A DNA stretch of 64,000 nucleotides. Origin: Massilia sp. IC2-477 (lineage in GTDB: Bacteria > Pseudomonadota > Gammaproteobacteria > Burkholderiales > Burkholderiaceae_D). The stretch spans positions 512,719 through 576,718 of the forward strand of contig NZ_JAJFEQ010000003.1 of NCBI RefSeq assembly GCF_020707265.1. The letters are read 5' to 3'. The notes beneath the pieces were generated by a model. It did not search any database. It was not told the origin of the DNA and saw only the letters and a program-made list of their open reading frames with translations. The position numbers and the translations under genes are program-made. Shown here one piece after another: positions 21,894 to 30,270 of this stretch (positions within the stretch are counted from its first letter, which is position 1; the number at the start of each line of letters is the position of its first letter).

Positions 21894-24707
21894 TCAAGCC
21901 TGGACCGGGCTGGGCTCCACCCTGCCCTGGCGCAACAGCGGCTCGACCATCTGCACCGGCTCCGGGCGCGCGTAGATGTGGCCCTGGACTTCGTCGCAGC
22001 CGCAGCCGCGCAGGTAGTCGAGTTGCTCCAGGGTTTCGACGCCCTCGGCGATCACCTGCATGCGCAGCCCGTGCGCCAGCGAAATGATGGCGTCCACCAT
22101 GGCCGCCCCGTCGCGGCTGAGCACGCTGTCGTGCACGAAGGAGCGGTCGATCTTCAGCACGTCGACCGGGAAGCGCTTCAGGTAGGCCAGGCTCGAGTAG
22201 CCGGTGCCGAAATCGTCGATCGAGAGCTTGACCCCCATCGCCTTCAGGCAGTGCATGGTCTCGATGGCCGATTCGACATCGGCCATCATCATGCTCTCGG
22301 TGAGCTCGATCTCGAGCGAATCGGCCTGCAGGCCGGTCTCGTCGAGTACGCTGCGCACGGTCTGCACCAGGTCGGGTTCGGCGAACTGGCGCGCCGACAG
22401 GTTCACGCCGATGCGCAGCGGCCCGAGGCCCGCGCGCTGCCAGCGGACGTTCTGGCGGCAGGCGGTGTGCAGCACCCAGGCGCCGATCGGCACGATCAGC
22501 CCGGTCTCCTCGGCCAGCGCGATGAAGCGCTCCGGCCGGACGGTGCCGAAGTGCGGGTGGCGCCAGCGGATCAGGGCCTCGGTGCCCACCACCCTGCCGC
22601 TGCCGAGGTCGACCTGGGGCTGGAAATACAGCTCGAACTGGTCCTCGCGCAAGGCCCCGCGCAGGGCGCCTTCCAGGGCCAGGCGGTCGCTGGCGTGCGC
22701 ATTCATGTGCGGCGCGTAGAAGTGCACGGCATTGCGGCCAAGCTGTTTGGTGCGGTACATCGCCAGCTCGGCGTGCTTGACCAGGGTTTCCGGATCGCGG
22801 CCGTCGGCCGGGTAGCCGGCCACCCCGGCGCTGGAACCGAACACCAGGGTGTGCTCCTCGATCTGCAAGGGTTCGCCGATGGCGTCGCGCACGGCCTGCA
22901 CCCGCGCCGCTGCCTGGCGTTCGTCGGCATAGCCGACCAGGACCAGCATGAAGTTGTCGCCGCCGGTGCGCGCCGCCGTGTCGGCCTGGCGGATCGACGC
23001 GGCCACGCGGGCCGCGATCGCGCGCAAGGCCTCGTCGCCGATGCGGCGGCCGAGCGTGTCGTTGACCAGCTTGAAGTGGTCGATGTCGAGTGCGACCAGC
23101 CAGACCGGGGCGTTGCCGGCGGTCGCCAGGGCGCGCTCGATGCGGTCGAGCAGCAGCGCCCCGTTGGCCAGGCCGGTCAGGCTGTCGTAGCGCGCCCGGT
23201 GCGCCAGTTCGGCCTCGTAGCGCTTGGCGACGGTGACGTCGTAGGTGGTCACCACGAAATGCTCGGTCGCCCCCTGGGCGTTGTTGACCGGCGCGATATA
23301 CACCTCGCTGACCAGCTCGCGGCCGTCGCGGGTGGCCTGGCGCACCAGCGCATGGGCCTTGCGGCATTCGTAGAGCGCCTGGCGCAGCTCTTCCAGCCCG
23401 GGCTCCTCGCTGTCGGCGCGCGCCAGGGCGGCGAGCGGCTTGCCGGCCAGTTCGCCGGGGCCATAGCCGAGAGTGCGCTCGCAGGCCGGGTTGGCGTACT
23501 CGATCGGATAGCCCGGGCGGGTCGCGCTGACCATGAGGATCGGATTGGCGGCCGATTCGATGGCGCGCTGGTGCAGGCGCAGCGCCCCGGCGGTCAGGGC
23601 CAGGTCGGCCGTGCGGCGCTCGACCAGCGACTCGATGCGCCGCGTGCGCGCGCTGCGCTGCTGCACCAGGAAGGCGACCGCCAGGCTCAATACGCAGCCG
23701 TAGCCGAGGATCGACAGCGAGCCGACCTGGCTGTCGAGTCCGCGCGCCAGGCGGACCGCGCGCATTTCCCACTGCGATCCGGCGACGTCGAAGCGGGTCG
23801 TGATGGCGTCCGGCCCTTCGCCGAGCCAGCGCTCGAGGCCGGACTGCGCGGGCGGCGCCCCAGGATGGTGGAACACCGCGACGCGCTCGCCGGCGCTGCT
23901 CCGACCGTACAGCGTCAGCGCAAAGTCGTCCACCGCCAGCAGGTGCGCGGCATGCAGGCTGCCGCCCACCAGCAGCCCGGTGTCGATCACCACGGCGGCC
24001 TGGCCGAGCACCGCCGCGCGCCGCGCCGCCACGCTCGACAGGTCGGCGCCGGGGCGGTATACCGGCATCACCACCAGCATGCCGCGCAGCGCGCCGTCGC
24101 CCTGTACCAGGCGCAGCAGCGGGCTGGCGGTCGGCGTCCCGGCATCGATGGCGCGCTGGCTGTAGGCGCGTTCCTCAAGGCTGGACCAGAGGTCGTAGCC
24201 GAACACGCTGCCATTGGACGCGATCGGGACCACGTAATCGTTGACGAGATAGCGCTGGCGCGGCGGCGCCACCACCAGGCGCCCGTCGGCAGTGCGCTCG
24301 CGGATGGCGAAGCCGGGCCAGAAGCGCGCCCGTTCGGCCTCGAAGGCAGCGCGTGCGGCGCCGTCGACAAAGCGCTGGTACTCGAGCGCGACCAGGTAGC
24401 CGTTACCGGCGGCGAGCGGTTGGGCAAACGCATCGAAGGCGTCGCGCGAGACCTCGCCCTTGCCGGCCACGAACAGCAGGTTCAGCGCGCGCAGATCGTG
24501 CACGGCTTCGCCGAAGGCGCGCGTGACGGCCGCCGTGCGCACCGCGGCGCGGCGCTCGAAATCGACGCGCGCACTCTCCGCCTCCAGCTCGCGCGCCACG
24601 CCGAACAGCGCGGCCGTCAGCGCGAAGCCGGCCAGGGAGGTCGCCAGGGCGGCGCGCGACACGATGCGCCGCCGCCGGAACAGCGGATGGGCGAACAGCC
24701 GATTCAT
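21894..24707 (-). CDS. CHASE-PAS-GGDEF-EAL protein; GGDEF degenerate, EAL intact (probable c-di-GMP phosphodiesterase)
   Basis: A 937-residue membrane protein. Helix 1 (about 18-38) and helix 2 (about 335-355) bracket a periplasmic CHASE-type sensor (LNLLFVAGKGEVSRDAF, ALEYQRFVDG). A PAS domain follows (about 385-500), then GGDEF and EAL. The GGDEF signature reads GGDNF with Asn585 replacing the catalytic Glu, so diguanylate cyclase activity is probably lost. The EAL domain keeps EALIRW, NLSARQF, ELTES, DDFGTGYSSL, KIDRSFV and EGVET, all metal and substrate residues. The expected role is signal-controlled c-di-GMP hydrolysis. Contrast the protein at 53247-55550. Confidence 0.88.
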   Translation of the reverse strand: MNRLFAHPLFRRRRIVSRAALATSLAGFALTAALFGVARELEAESARVDFERRAAVRTAAVTRAFGEAVHDLRALNLLFVAGKGEVSRDAFDAFAQPLAAGNGYLVALEYQRFVDGAARAAFEAERARFWPGFAIRERTADGRLVVAPPRQRYLVNDYVVPIASNGSVFGYDLWSSLEERAYSQRAIDAGTPTASPLLRLVQGDGALRGMLVVMPVYRPGADLSSVAARRAAVLGQAAVVIDTGLLVGGSLHAAHLLAVDDFALTLYGRSSAGERVAVFHHPGAPPAQSGLERWLGEGPDAITTRFDVAGSQWEMRAVRLARGLDSQVGSLSILGYGCVLSLAVAFLVQQRSARTRRIESLVERRTADLALTAGALRLHQRAIESAANPILMVSATRPGYPIEYANPACERTLGYGPGELAGKPLAALARADSEEPGLEELRQALYECRKAHALVRQATRDGRELVSEVYIAPVNNAQGATEHFVVTTYDVTVAKRYEAELAHRARYDSLTGLANGALLLDRIERALATAGNAPVWLVALDIDHFKLVNDTLGRRIGDEALRAIAARVAASIRQADTAARTGGDNFMLVLVGYADERQAAARVQAVRDAIGEPLQIEEHTLVFGSSAGVAGYPADGRDPETLVKHAELAMYRTKQLGRNAVHFYAPHMNAHASDRLALEGALRGALREDQFELYFQPQVDLGSGRVVGTEALIRWRHPHFGTVRPERFIALAEETGLIVPIGAWVLHTACRQNVRWQRAGLGPLRIGVNLSARQFAEPDLVQTVRSVLDETGLQADSLEIELTESMMMADVESAIETMHCLKAMGVKLSIDDFGTGYSSLAYLKRFPVDVLKIDRSFVHDSVLSRDGAAMVDAIISLAHGLRMQVIAEGVETLEQLDYLRGCGCDEVQGHIYARPEPVQMVEPLLRQGRVEPSPVQA

Positions 24708-24819
24708 TTCCCTATCCTAGCCCAAGGCGCTTGGGGCCGCGCCACGTTACGGGTGCGCAAAGGCCGGGCCCGGCAGTACCCCGGCTGCCGGCAAAGCGGA
24801 TTTCCGCTATGATCGCGCC

Positions 24820-25329
24820 ATGCCCGAAAATCCCGTCCCCGCTTCGCCAGCCCAGCCGCCATCCGCGCTGGATGCCCAGCCAATGCGCGTCCTGCGCCAG
24901 TTCCGTATCGTGTTCAACGCCGTCAAGACCCACTTCCGCCAGGTCGAGCGCGAAGCGGGCGTCGGCGGCGCGCAATTATGGGCGCTGTCGGTGATCCAGC
25001 AGTACCCCGGCATCGGCGCCACCGGCCTCGCGCGCGAACTCGACATCCACCAGTCGACCGCCAGCAACCTGGTGCGCGGCCTCGTCGAGCGCGGCTACGT
25101 CAGCGGCAGCCGCGAAGGCGCCGACCGCCGCACGGTCGCGCTGCACGTGCTCCCGCCCGGACAGGAAGTGTTGCAGCGCGCCCCCATGCCCTTCGCCGGC
25201 GTGCTGCCGGACGCCCTCGCCAGCCTGGATGGCGCGACCCTGGGCCAGCTGGAACGCAACCTCGATCTCCTGATCGCCGAGCTCGGCGCCGACGACGAGG
25301 CCGGCAAGGTCCCGCTGTCCCAGCTTTAA
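24820..25329 (+). CDS. MarR family transcriptional regulator
   Basis: A 169-residue DNA-binding protein. A disordered Pro-rich start is followed by the dimerisation helix and the winged helix-turn-helix: VGGAQLWALSVIQQYPGIGATGLARELDIHQSTASNLVRGL and the wing (REGADRRTVALHV). DRRT is the usual MarR wing signature. It lies between the divergent EAL protein gene and the convergent ybdK gene, the stop codons of which are three bases apart. Its target may be either neighbour. A -10 TATGAT stands at about 24809, close to the ATG, so the transcript would have a very short or no leader. Confidence 0.87.
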   Translation: MPENPVPASPAQPPSALDAQPMRVLRQFRIVFNAVKTHFRQVEREAGVGGAQLWALSVIQQYPGIGATGLARELDIHQSTASNLVRGLVERGYVSGSREGADRRTVALHVLPPGQEVLQRAPMPFAGVLPDALASLDGATLGQLERNLDLLIAELGADDEAGKVPLSQL

Positions 25330-25332
25330 ACG

Positions 25333-26511
25333 TCAGGGCGCCTCGAAAATTTCGCTGGCAAAGCGCGCCAGGTCGTTCATGCCGCCGCCGGACGCGAGGT
25401 GGCGCCGCAGCAGCCCGGCCTGGCCACCGTCGCGCATCAGGTCTTCGATGTGCTCCCTCGCCTTGGCGAAACCCGGGTCGCGCGAGCGCTGGCCAAGGCG
25501 TTCCAGGTCGCTACGGATGACCTCCGCCACCGGGCGCGCAATACCCGTTTCGGGGTCGATCCAGCCCGCGTCGACGCCGTCGCGCGCGGCGTTGAAGCGG
25601 TTCCAGGTGTACAGCTCGCGGCTGCCGTTGGCGGGCCAGGCGCCGGGCTGGTCGGCGAACTCGAGGCACAGCTCGCGCGCATAGCAGGCCAGCGCGGCCG
25701 CATGGACGGGCTTGAGCGGGGTGTCCAGCACGCGCAGCTCGATGGTGCCGTACTCGGGCTTGGGCCGCACGTCCCAATAGAAGTCCTTGATGCTGTTGAC
25801 GATGCCGAAACCGGCCAGGCGCGCGAAATAGTCGCGGAAATCCTGCCAGCTGCGGAAATCGTGCGGCTGGATGCCGCTCATCGGAAAGGCGCCGACGACG
25901 TTGCTGCGCGAGCTGCAAAAGCCCGACACTTCACCCTGCCAGCACACCGAGTTGCTTGAGAGCGCGATGAACAGCGGCGCGCGCTGGGTCAGCCAGGCGC
26001 ACAGGCGCACCGCCTCGTCGGCGCTGCCGGCGCCGATGTGCACGTGCATGCCGAACACCGTGAACAGCTTGGCCAGGTAGCCGTACTTGCGCTCGGACTC
26101 GAAGTAGCGCTCCTTGGGGTAGATGCGCTGCTCGTTCCAGCGCTGGAACGGGTGCGCTCCGCCGCCGGAGACGGACGCTCCGACCTCGAAGGCGGCGCGC
26201 TGGACCGTGGCGCGGATGTGCTCGAGCTGCTCGGCGGCCTCCCCATAGGAGCTCAGGATCGAGGTCGCCACCTCCAGCATCGAGGTCGTGATCTCGGGCG
26301 TGTGCACCCAGGGCTTGTCGTGCTTGTCGAGCACGCGCAGGATGTCCGGCGCGGCCGGGAACAGGTCGAAGCTCAGGCGGTCAAGCACCATCAGTTCCAG
26401 CTCGATGCCCATGGTGCCCACGGTCGAGGGCTTGAAGTCGGGCAGGAAGGCCGGCCCCTTGCCGGAGACCGCCAGCGCCTGGGCTGCATCGTTCATCAGG
26501 TTCGTGCTCAT
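25333..26511 (-). CDS. ybdK: YbdK-type carboxylate-amine ligase (GCS2 family)
   Basis: A 392-residue cytosolic enzyme. GTMGIELELMVLD is the ATP/Mg-binding start of the GCS2 family, followed by HTPEITTSMLEVAT, GGGAHPF, FGMHVHIGA and GTIELRVLDTP, which line the active site. YbdK of E. coli has weak gamma-glutamate-cysteine ligase activity but its physiological substrate is unsettled, so the true reaction is an amide bond between a carboxylate and an amine. Its ATG overlaps the stop of the antiporter gene (ATGA, 26508-26511). It is the last gene of a three-gene operon. Confidence 0.87.
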   Translation of the reverse strand: MSTNLMNDAAQALAVSGKGPAFLPDFKPSTVGTMGIELELMVLDRLSFDLFPAAPDILRVLDKHDKPWVHTPEITTSMLEVATSILSSYGEAAEQLEHIRATVQRAAFEVGASVSGGGAHPFQRWNEQRIYPKERYFESERKYGYLAKLFTVFGMHVHIGAGSADEAVRLCAWLTQRAPLFIALSSNSVCWQGEVSGFCSSRSNVVGAFPMSGIQPHDFRSWQDFRDYFARLAGFGIVNSIKDFYWDVRPKPEYGTIELRVLDTPLKPVHAAALACYARELCLEFADQPGAWPANGSRELYTWNRFNAARDGVDAGWIDPETGIARPVAEVIRSDLERLGQRSRDPGFAKAREHIEDLMRDGGQAGLLRRHLASGGGMNDLARFASEIFEAP

Positions 26512-27731
26512 TCTCGTCCTCCTTCCGGGTTCACGCGCTGGTAGGTTTCGCCGGCCATGCGCAGCCCGAGCCAGGTCAGGCCCGGGGCGAGCAGCACGTT
26601 CAGCGCCAGCAGCGCGCCCATCAGCTCCGTCGACGTGGTGTCCAGGCCCGTGTAGGCGTTGAGCGTGGTGTCGACCACCAGCCCGCCATAGCTCACCAGC
26701 GAGCACATGCTCAGGGCCATCGCATGCTTCTTGTTCCGGTCCCAGGCCGTGGCCGGGACCAGGGCCGCGCGGGTCGCGAGGATGCGCACGGCGAACACCG
26801 CAAGGGCTGCCAGCAGCGTCGTGCCGCTGGCCAGCTGCTGCAGGTCGACCAGCGCCGCCGACATCAGGAACAGCAGCACGTAGCCGATGTCCTGGGCGGT
26901 TGCGAGCTGGGCCTGGAATACGTTGTCGCGCCGCTCGGCGTTGCGCAGCAAGAGGCCCATCAGCAGAAGCGACAGCAGCGCGCTGGCGGCCGAGATCGAG
27001 CACAGGCCCAGGTCGATGAGCAGGGCCGCCAGCAGCATGCCGGGCCGCATCCGCGCCGGCACCTTGCACAGCCGAGTGGCCAGCGCATACAGGCCATAGG
27101 ACAGCAGCGCGATCGCCGCGCCCAGCACCAGCTTGCCGCCCTGGCGCAACAGCTCCTCCCCGAAACCGCCGACCGCGTCGACGCCATGGCTGCGGGTCCA
27201 GGCCAGCGTCACCGCCAGCATCAGGAGGGCGACCAGGCTGCTCAGGCCCACCATGTTGGCGGTGGCGAAGGTGCTGGTGCCGCTGGCGTTCTCATCGGCC
27301 ACCATGGAGTTGACGATCACCGGGTTCACCGCGATCAGGATCGAAGCGATGAAGATGGCCGCACCCCAGGGCAGGCCGAGCAGGCCAAGGGTGAGCGCCA
27401 CCGCTACCAGCCGCGCCAGCGTCGCCAGCAGCAGGCTGGCACCCTGGCGTCCGCTGCGCAGCAGCCAGGCCAGGTCCATCTTGCGGCCGACCTCGAACAG
27501 CACCAGGGCCGAGGCGGCATTCAGCAGTTCCTGGAACTGCGCCAGCAGCGCACGGTCGATCAGGTTGCCGCCGGTGGCCCCCAGCAGCAGCCCGGCGATC
27601 ACGGCGCCGTACAGCTTGGGCACCTTGACGCGCTGCAGCAGCATGCCGAGCACCAGGGCCAGCATCAGGCCGGCTCCGAGCACCGCGAGCGGCGACAGCA
27701 GCCACAGGGGCGTGCTCAAGTCTTCATTCAT
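26508..27731 (-). CDS. Cation:proton antiporter (CPA2/KefB-C-like), no regulatory domain
   Basis: A 407-residue membrane protein with about 12 helices. The sequence LVLGMLLQRVKVPKLYGAVIAGLLLG and LFEVGRKMDLAWLL is the family's N-terminal pattern, and ILIAVNPVIVNSMVADEN corresponds to the ion-binding region. It lacks the cytosolic RCK/KTN domain that regulates KefB and KefC. The start is ATG 27731, which overlaps the end of the upstream gene by eight bases. Placing such an antiporter in one operon with a glutamate-cysteine-ligase-like enzyme recalls the glutathione control of Kef systems, but the link is inference. It might move K+ or Na+ against H+. Confidence 0.8.
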   Translation of the reverse strand: MNEDLSTPLWLLSPLAVLGAGLMLALVLGMLLQRVKVPKLYGAVIAGLLLGATGGNLIDRALLAQFQELLNAASALVLFEVGRKMDLAWLLRSGRQGASLLLATLARLVAVALTLGLLGLPWGAAIFIASILIAVNPVIVNSMVADENASGTSTFATANMVGLSSLVALLMLAVTLAWTRSHGVDAVGGFGEELLRQGGKLVLGAAIALLSYGLYALATRLCKVPARMRPGMLLAALLIDLGLCSISAASALLSLLLMGLLLRNAERRDNVFQAQLATAQDIGYVLLFLMSAALVDLQQLASGTTLLAALAVFAVRILATRAALVPATAWDRNKKHAMALSMCSLVSYGGLVVDTTLNAYTGLDTTSTELMGALLALNVLLAPGLTWLGLRMAGETYQRVNPEGGRE

Positions 27732-28785
27732 GGCGTGCCTCCCAGGCATGGGCCAGCCGGCCGAGCTCGCGTTCGATCAGGGTGGCGCGCGCCCTGCTTA
27801 GTTCCTGCGACCGGACGGCGTCAAGCGGCGGCAAGTCGCTCGCCACACGGGCGCGCACGATGCCGCCTTCTCCCTTCAGCGGGATCCACAGCTGCCCCTG
27901 CATCAGGCTGCCCTCCTTCCACACGGCGAGGAACTTGGCCCCGGTGCGGTCGCCCGAGATGGCTGGCTCGACCAGGGTGAAGGGACGCAGCCACTCGGCG
28001 GCCGGGAAGCGCCGCGCCAGCAGCACCTGCATCGCGCTGCGCTGCTCCAGGCGCGCATCGTCGCGCGAATACGGCAGGTGCAGCTGGGCCTGTCCGAGGC
28101 CGGCGCTGCGCAGGCCCAGGCAGGCGCCCTCGCTGACCCAGCGCCAGCTGTCGCCGTCGAAGGCGCGCGGCTTGCCGTTGGTGGCGTCCAGCCAGGCCGT
28201 CATCAAGGGGGTACGGTCGGGCGCCGGGTTGGCGGCGTCGATCGCGCGCACGGCGGCAAGCACCTCCTTCCAGTGCCCGAGCTGCCACTGGCGGGTCGGC
28301 AGCCGGTCCGAGGGACGCCAGCGCCACAGCACGGCGGACCACTGGCCATCCGCCTGTCGCCACACCATGCCGGCCTGCTCCACGCCGTTGTACTGGACCT
28401 GCAGCGACTGCCCGCTCCAGCCGCCGCTCCAGGGCCGCAGCACGGCGTGGGCGCCGGCGCCGAGGCGGTGCCAGGCGATGGCGGCGGTGCTCAGGCAGGT
28501 ATTCGGGGCGTCCGGGATGTCCTCCCAGTACAGCATGTCGACGTGCTGGCTCCAGGCGCACTGGCGCAGGGTCGGCGCGCCGAGCGCGGCGAGCGGGGCA
28601 TCGAGCGGTGCCTGGCAAGCGCCCGCGCGTGAGCCGCTGAGCCGTTCGAAGTCGGCCACGGCGGGAAGCGCTGGCGTTGCCGGCTTGCCGGCGGCGCAGG
28701 CTGGTCGCGCGGTCGCGGCAAGCGCGATGGCAGCGCCCAGGACGATACGGGACACGGTAATTGTTGGCGGGAAGAGCTGGTTCAA
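27724..28785 (-). CDS. Secreted protein of unknown function, first gene of the antiporter-ligase operon
   Basis: A 353-residue exported protein starting at TTG 28785, where GGAGG lies four bases before it; longer frames begin upstream of the terminator hairpin and are unlikely. Residues 1-30 form a signal peptide (ITVSRIVLGAAIALAATARPACA). The mature part is soluble with four Cys (in GACQ, RQCAW, NTCLS, GACLG) that could form two disulfides, and Trp-rich segments (WSGGWSG, MVWRQADGQWSAVLWRW). I recognise no family. Its stop overlaps the antiporter start, so it is translationally coupled to transport and ligase genes and may be a periplasmic partner. Confidence 0.65.
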   Translation of the reverse strand: MNQLFPPTITVSRIVLGAAIALAATARPACAAGKPATPALPAVADFERLSGSRAGACQAPLDAPLAALGAPTLRQCAWSQHVDMLYWEDIPDAPNTCLSTAAIAWHRLGAGAHAVLRPWSGGWSGQSLQVQYNGVEQAGMVWRQADGQWSAVLWRWRPSDRLPTRQWQLGHWKEVLAAVRAIDAANPAPDRTPLMTAWLDATNGKPRAFDGDSWRWVSEGACLGLRSAGLGQAQLHLPYSRDDARLEQRSAMQVLLARRFPAAEWLRPFTLVEPAISGDRTGAKFLAVWKEGSLMQGQLWIPLKGEGGIVRARVASDLPPLDAVRSQELSRARATLIERELGRLAHAWEARHE

Positions 28786-28824
28786 GGTTCCTCCGGTGGG
28801 CCGGCAGGCTAGACCGCGGCGCCG

Positions 28825-28854
28825 AAAAAAGTCCCCCGGCAGGCTGCGGGGGAC
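28825..28854 (-). terminator. Terminator hairpin, either of yjaB or an attenuator in the leader of the antiporter operon
   Basis: On the minus strand GTCCCCC-gcagcctgc-GGGGGAC (28854-28831) is followed at once by six T (28830-28825), a strong intrinsic terminator. It is 128 bases after the yjaB stop but only 40 bases before the TTG start of the secreted protein gene. The most AT-rich, promoter-like DNA (TTGCAT and nearby at 28920-28980, minus strand) lies upstream of the hairpin, so it may sit in the operon's leader. Confidence 0.6.
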
Positions 28855-28981
28855 AAAAAGAAACGGATTCAACCGCCTCATCGCTGATCGGGCGCCGACT
28901 GTCGAGCTCGACACCACGCGGCTATGATGGACTAAAAATGTATTGGATGCAACCCTATTTGTCCGAATGTATTTATCGGTT

Positions 28982-29419
28982 TCACTCCTGGCGCATGTGC
29001 AGCAGCGGATATGGACGGCCCGCATCGTCCGTCGGCGAGCGGCCGGTGATTGTGAATCCCATGTGCCGGTAGAAACCGACTGCCTGTGCGTTCTGCTCGT
29101 TGACGTCCACCGTCAGGCGCCCGTGCAGCGCCATCGCATGCGCGAGCAGTCGACGGCCGACGCCCTGCCCTCGACAGGCCGGGTCGATGAAGAGCGCGTC
29201 CACGTGGGCCCCGGTCAGGCCCATGAATCCGCTGGGTTGGCCCTGGGCGTCGAGCGCGACCCAGACCGGGGTGGCAGGCAGGTAGTGTTCGGAGACCAGG
29301 GTGTCAATCTCCCGGAAATCGCTGTCGGAGAGAAAATCGTGGGTGGCGCGCACGCTGGCGCGCCAGATCGCGGCAAGTGCGACGCTATCGTCAGGAGTGG
29401 AAAGGCGAATGGTGTCCAT
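28982..29419 (-). CDS. yjaB: YjaB-like GNAT N-acetyltransferase
   Basis: A 145-residue cytosolic acetyltransferase. The order of motifs matches E. coli YjaB throughout: AIWRASVRATHDFLS, PVWVALD, HVDALFIDPACRGQGVGRRLL (acetyl-CoA pyrophosphate loop RGQGVGR), VDVNEQNAQAVGFY and GFTITGRSPTDDAGRPYPLL. YjaB is reported to acetylate protein lysines. ATG 29419 is used; 30 extra codons upstream are not supported. It is divergent from the ZIP-like transporter, 88 bases apart. Confidence 0.87.
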   Translation of the reverse strand: MDTIRLSTPDDSVALAAIWRASVRATHDFLSDSDFREIDTLVSEHYLPATPVWVALDAQGQPSGFMGLTGAHVDALFIDPACRGQGVGRRLLAHAMALHGRLTVDVNEQNAQAVGFYRHMGFTITGRSPTDDAGRPYPLLHMRQE

Positions 29420-29507
29420 ATGCGCTCGGATGTACAAAAGCGCAATTGTGCCCCATCGCATCGCTTCTGACCCTATCATGAAGGCAATAGACGATAAAGG
29501 AGAACGC

Positions 29508-30269
29508 ATGGACGGCTTGCCCCTGTGGCTGCAGGCGGGCCTGTGGGGCTTGCTGGCGGGCGGCGCCCTGCTGCTCGGCGCGGCGGTCGGCTACGCGGTG
29601 AAGGTGCCGCAAAGACTGATTGCGGCCATCATGGCATTCGGCAGCGGCGTCCTGATTTCCGCCCTGTCCTTCGAACTGATGGAGCACGCCTTCCATACCG
29701 GTGGCTTCGCCTCCACCGCGGCAGGCTTCCTGGGCGGCGCCGCCGTCTACACGGCCGCGAACTGGTGGCTGTCGCACCGCGGGGCGCGCCACCGCAAGCG
29801 CTCCGCGAAGCAGCCGACGGCCGCCGACAATGGCGGCAGCGGCATGGCGATCGCGGTCGGCGCCCTGCTCGACGGCATCCCGGAGTCGATCGTGATCGGC
29901 CTGTCGATGCTGGGCGGGCGCGGCGTCAGCGTGGTGGCGGTGGCGGCCATCTTCCTGTCGAACATTCCGGAAGGCCTGTCGAGTGCCGCCGGCATGAAGC
30001 AGGCCGGCCGTTCGCGCGGCTACATTTTCGGTATCTGGGGCGGCATCGCGCTCGCTTCCGGTGTCGCGGCCCTGGTCGGCTATGCCGTGTTTCGCGATTT
30101 TTCGCCGCAGATCGTGGCCGCCACCACGGCGGTGGCAGCCGGCGCCGTGCTGGCGATGCTGGTCGATACCATGATTCCCGAAGCCTTCGAGCAAACCCAT
30201 GATTTTGCCGGCCTGATCACGGTGGCCGGCTTCCTGGCCGCTTTTGCCTTGAGCAAGCTGGGCGGCTGA
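29508..30269 (+). CDS. ZIP-family-like metal transporter
   Basis: A 253-residue protein with about eight hydrophobic helices and a charged loop after helix 3 (HRGARHRKRSAKQ). The ZIP signature segments are present in modified form: DGIPESIVIG and SNIPEGLSSAAG replace the usual HN(x)PEG and Q/E-x-PEG, so one conserved metal His is missing. It could transport divalent cations or have altered specificity. The start ATG 29508 follows AAAGGAGAA by four bases, with further upstream frames unsupported. It ends two bases before the stop of the convergent MOSC gene. Compare the more canonical ZIP at 41149-42072. Confidence 0.8.
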   Translation: MDGLPLWLQAGLWGLLAGGALLLGAAVGYAVKVPQRLIAAIMAFGSGVLISALSFELMEHAFHTGGFASTAAGFLGGAAVYTAANWWLSHRGARHRKRSAKQPTAADNGGSGMAIAVGALLDGIPESIVIGLSMLGGRGVSVVAVAAIFLSNIPEGLSSAAGMKQAGRSRGYIFGIWGGIALASGVAALVGYAVFRDFSPQIVAATTAVAAGAVLAMLVDTMIPEAFEQTHDFAGLITVAGFLAAFALSKLGG

Positions 30270-30270
30270 A

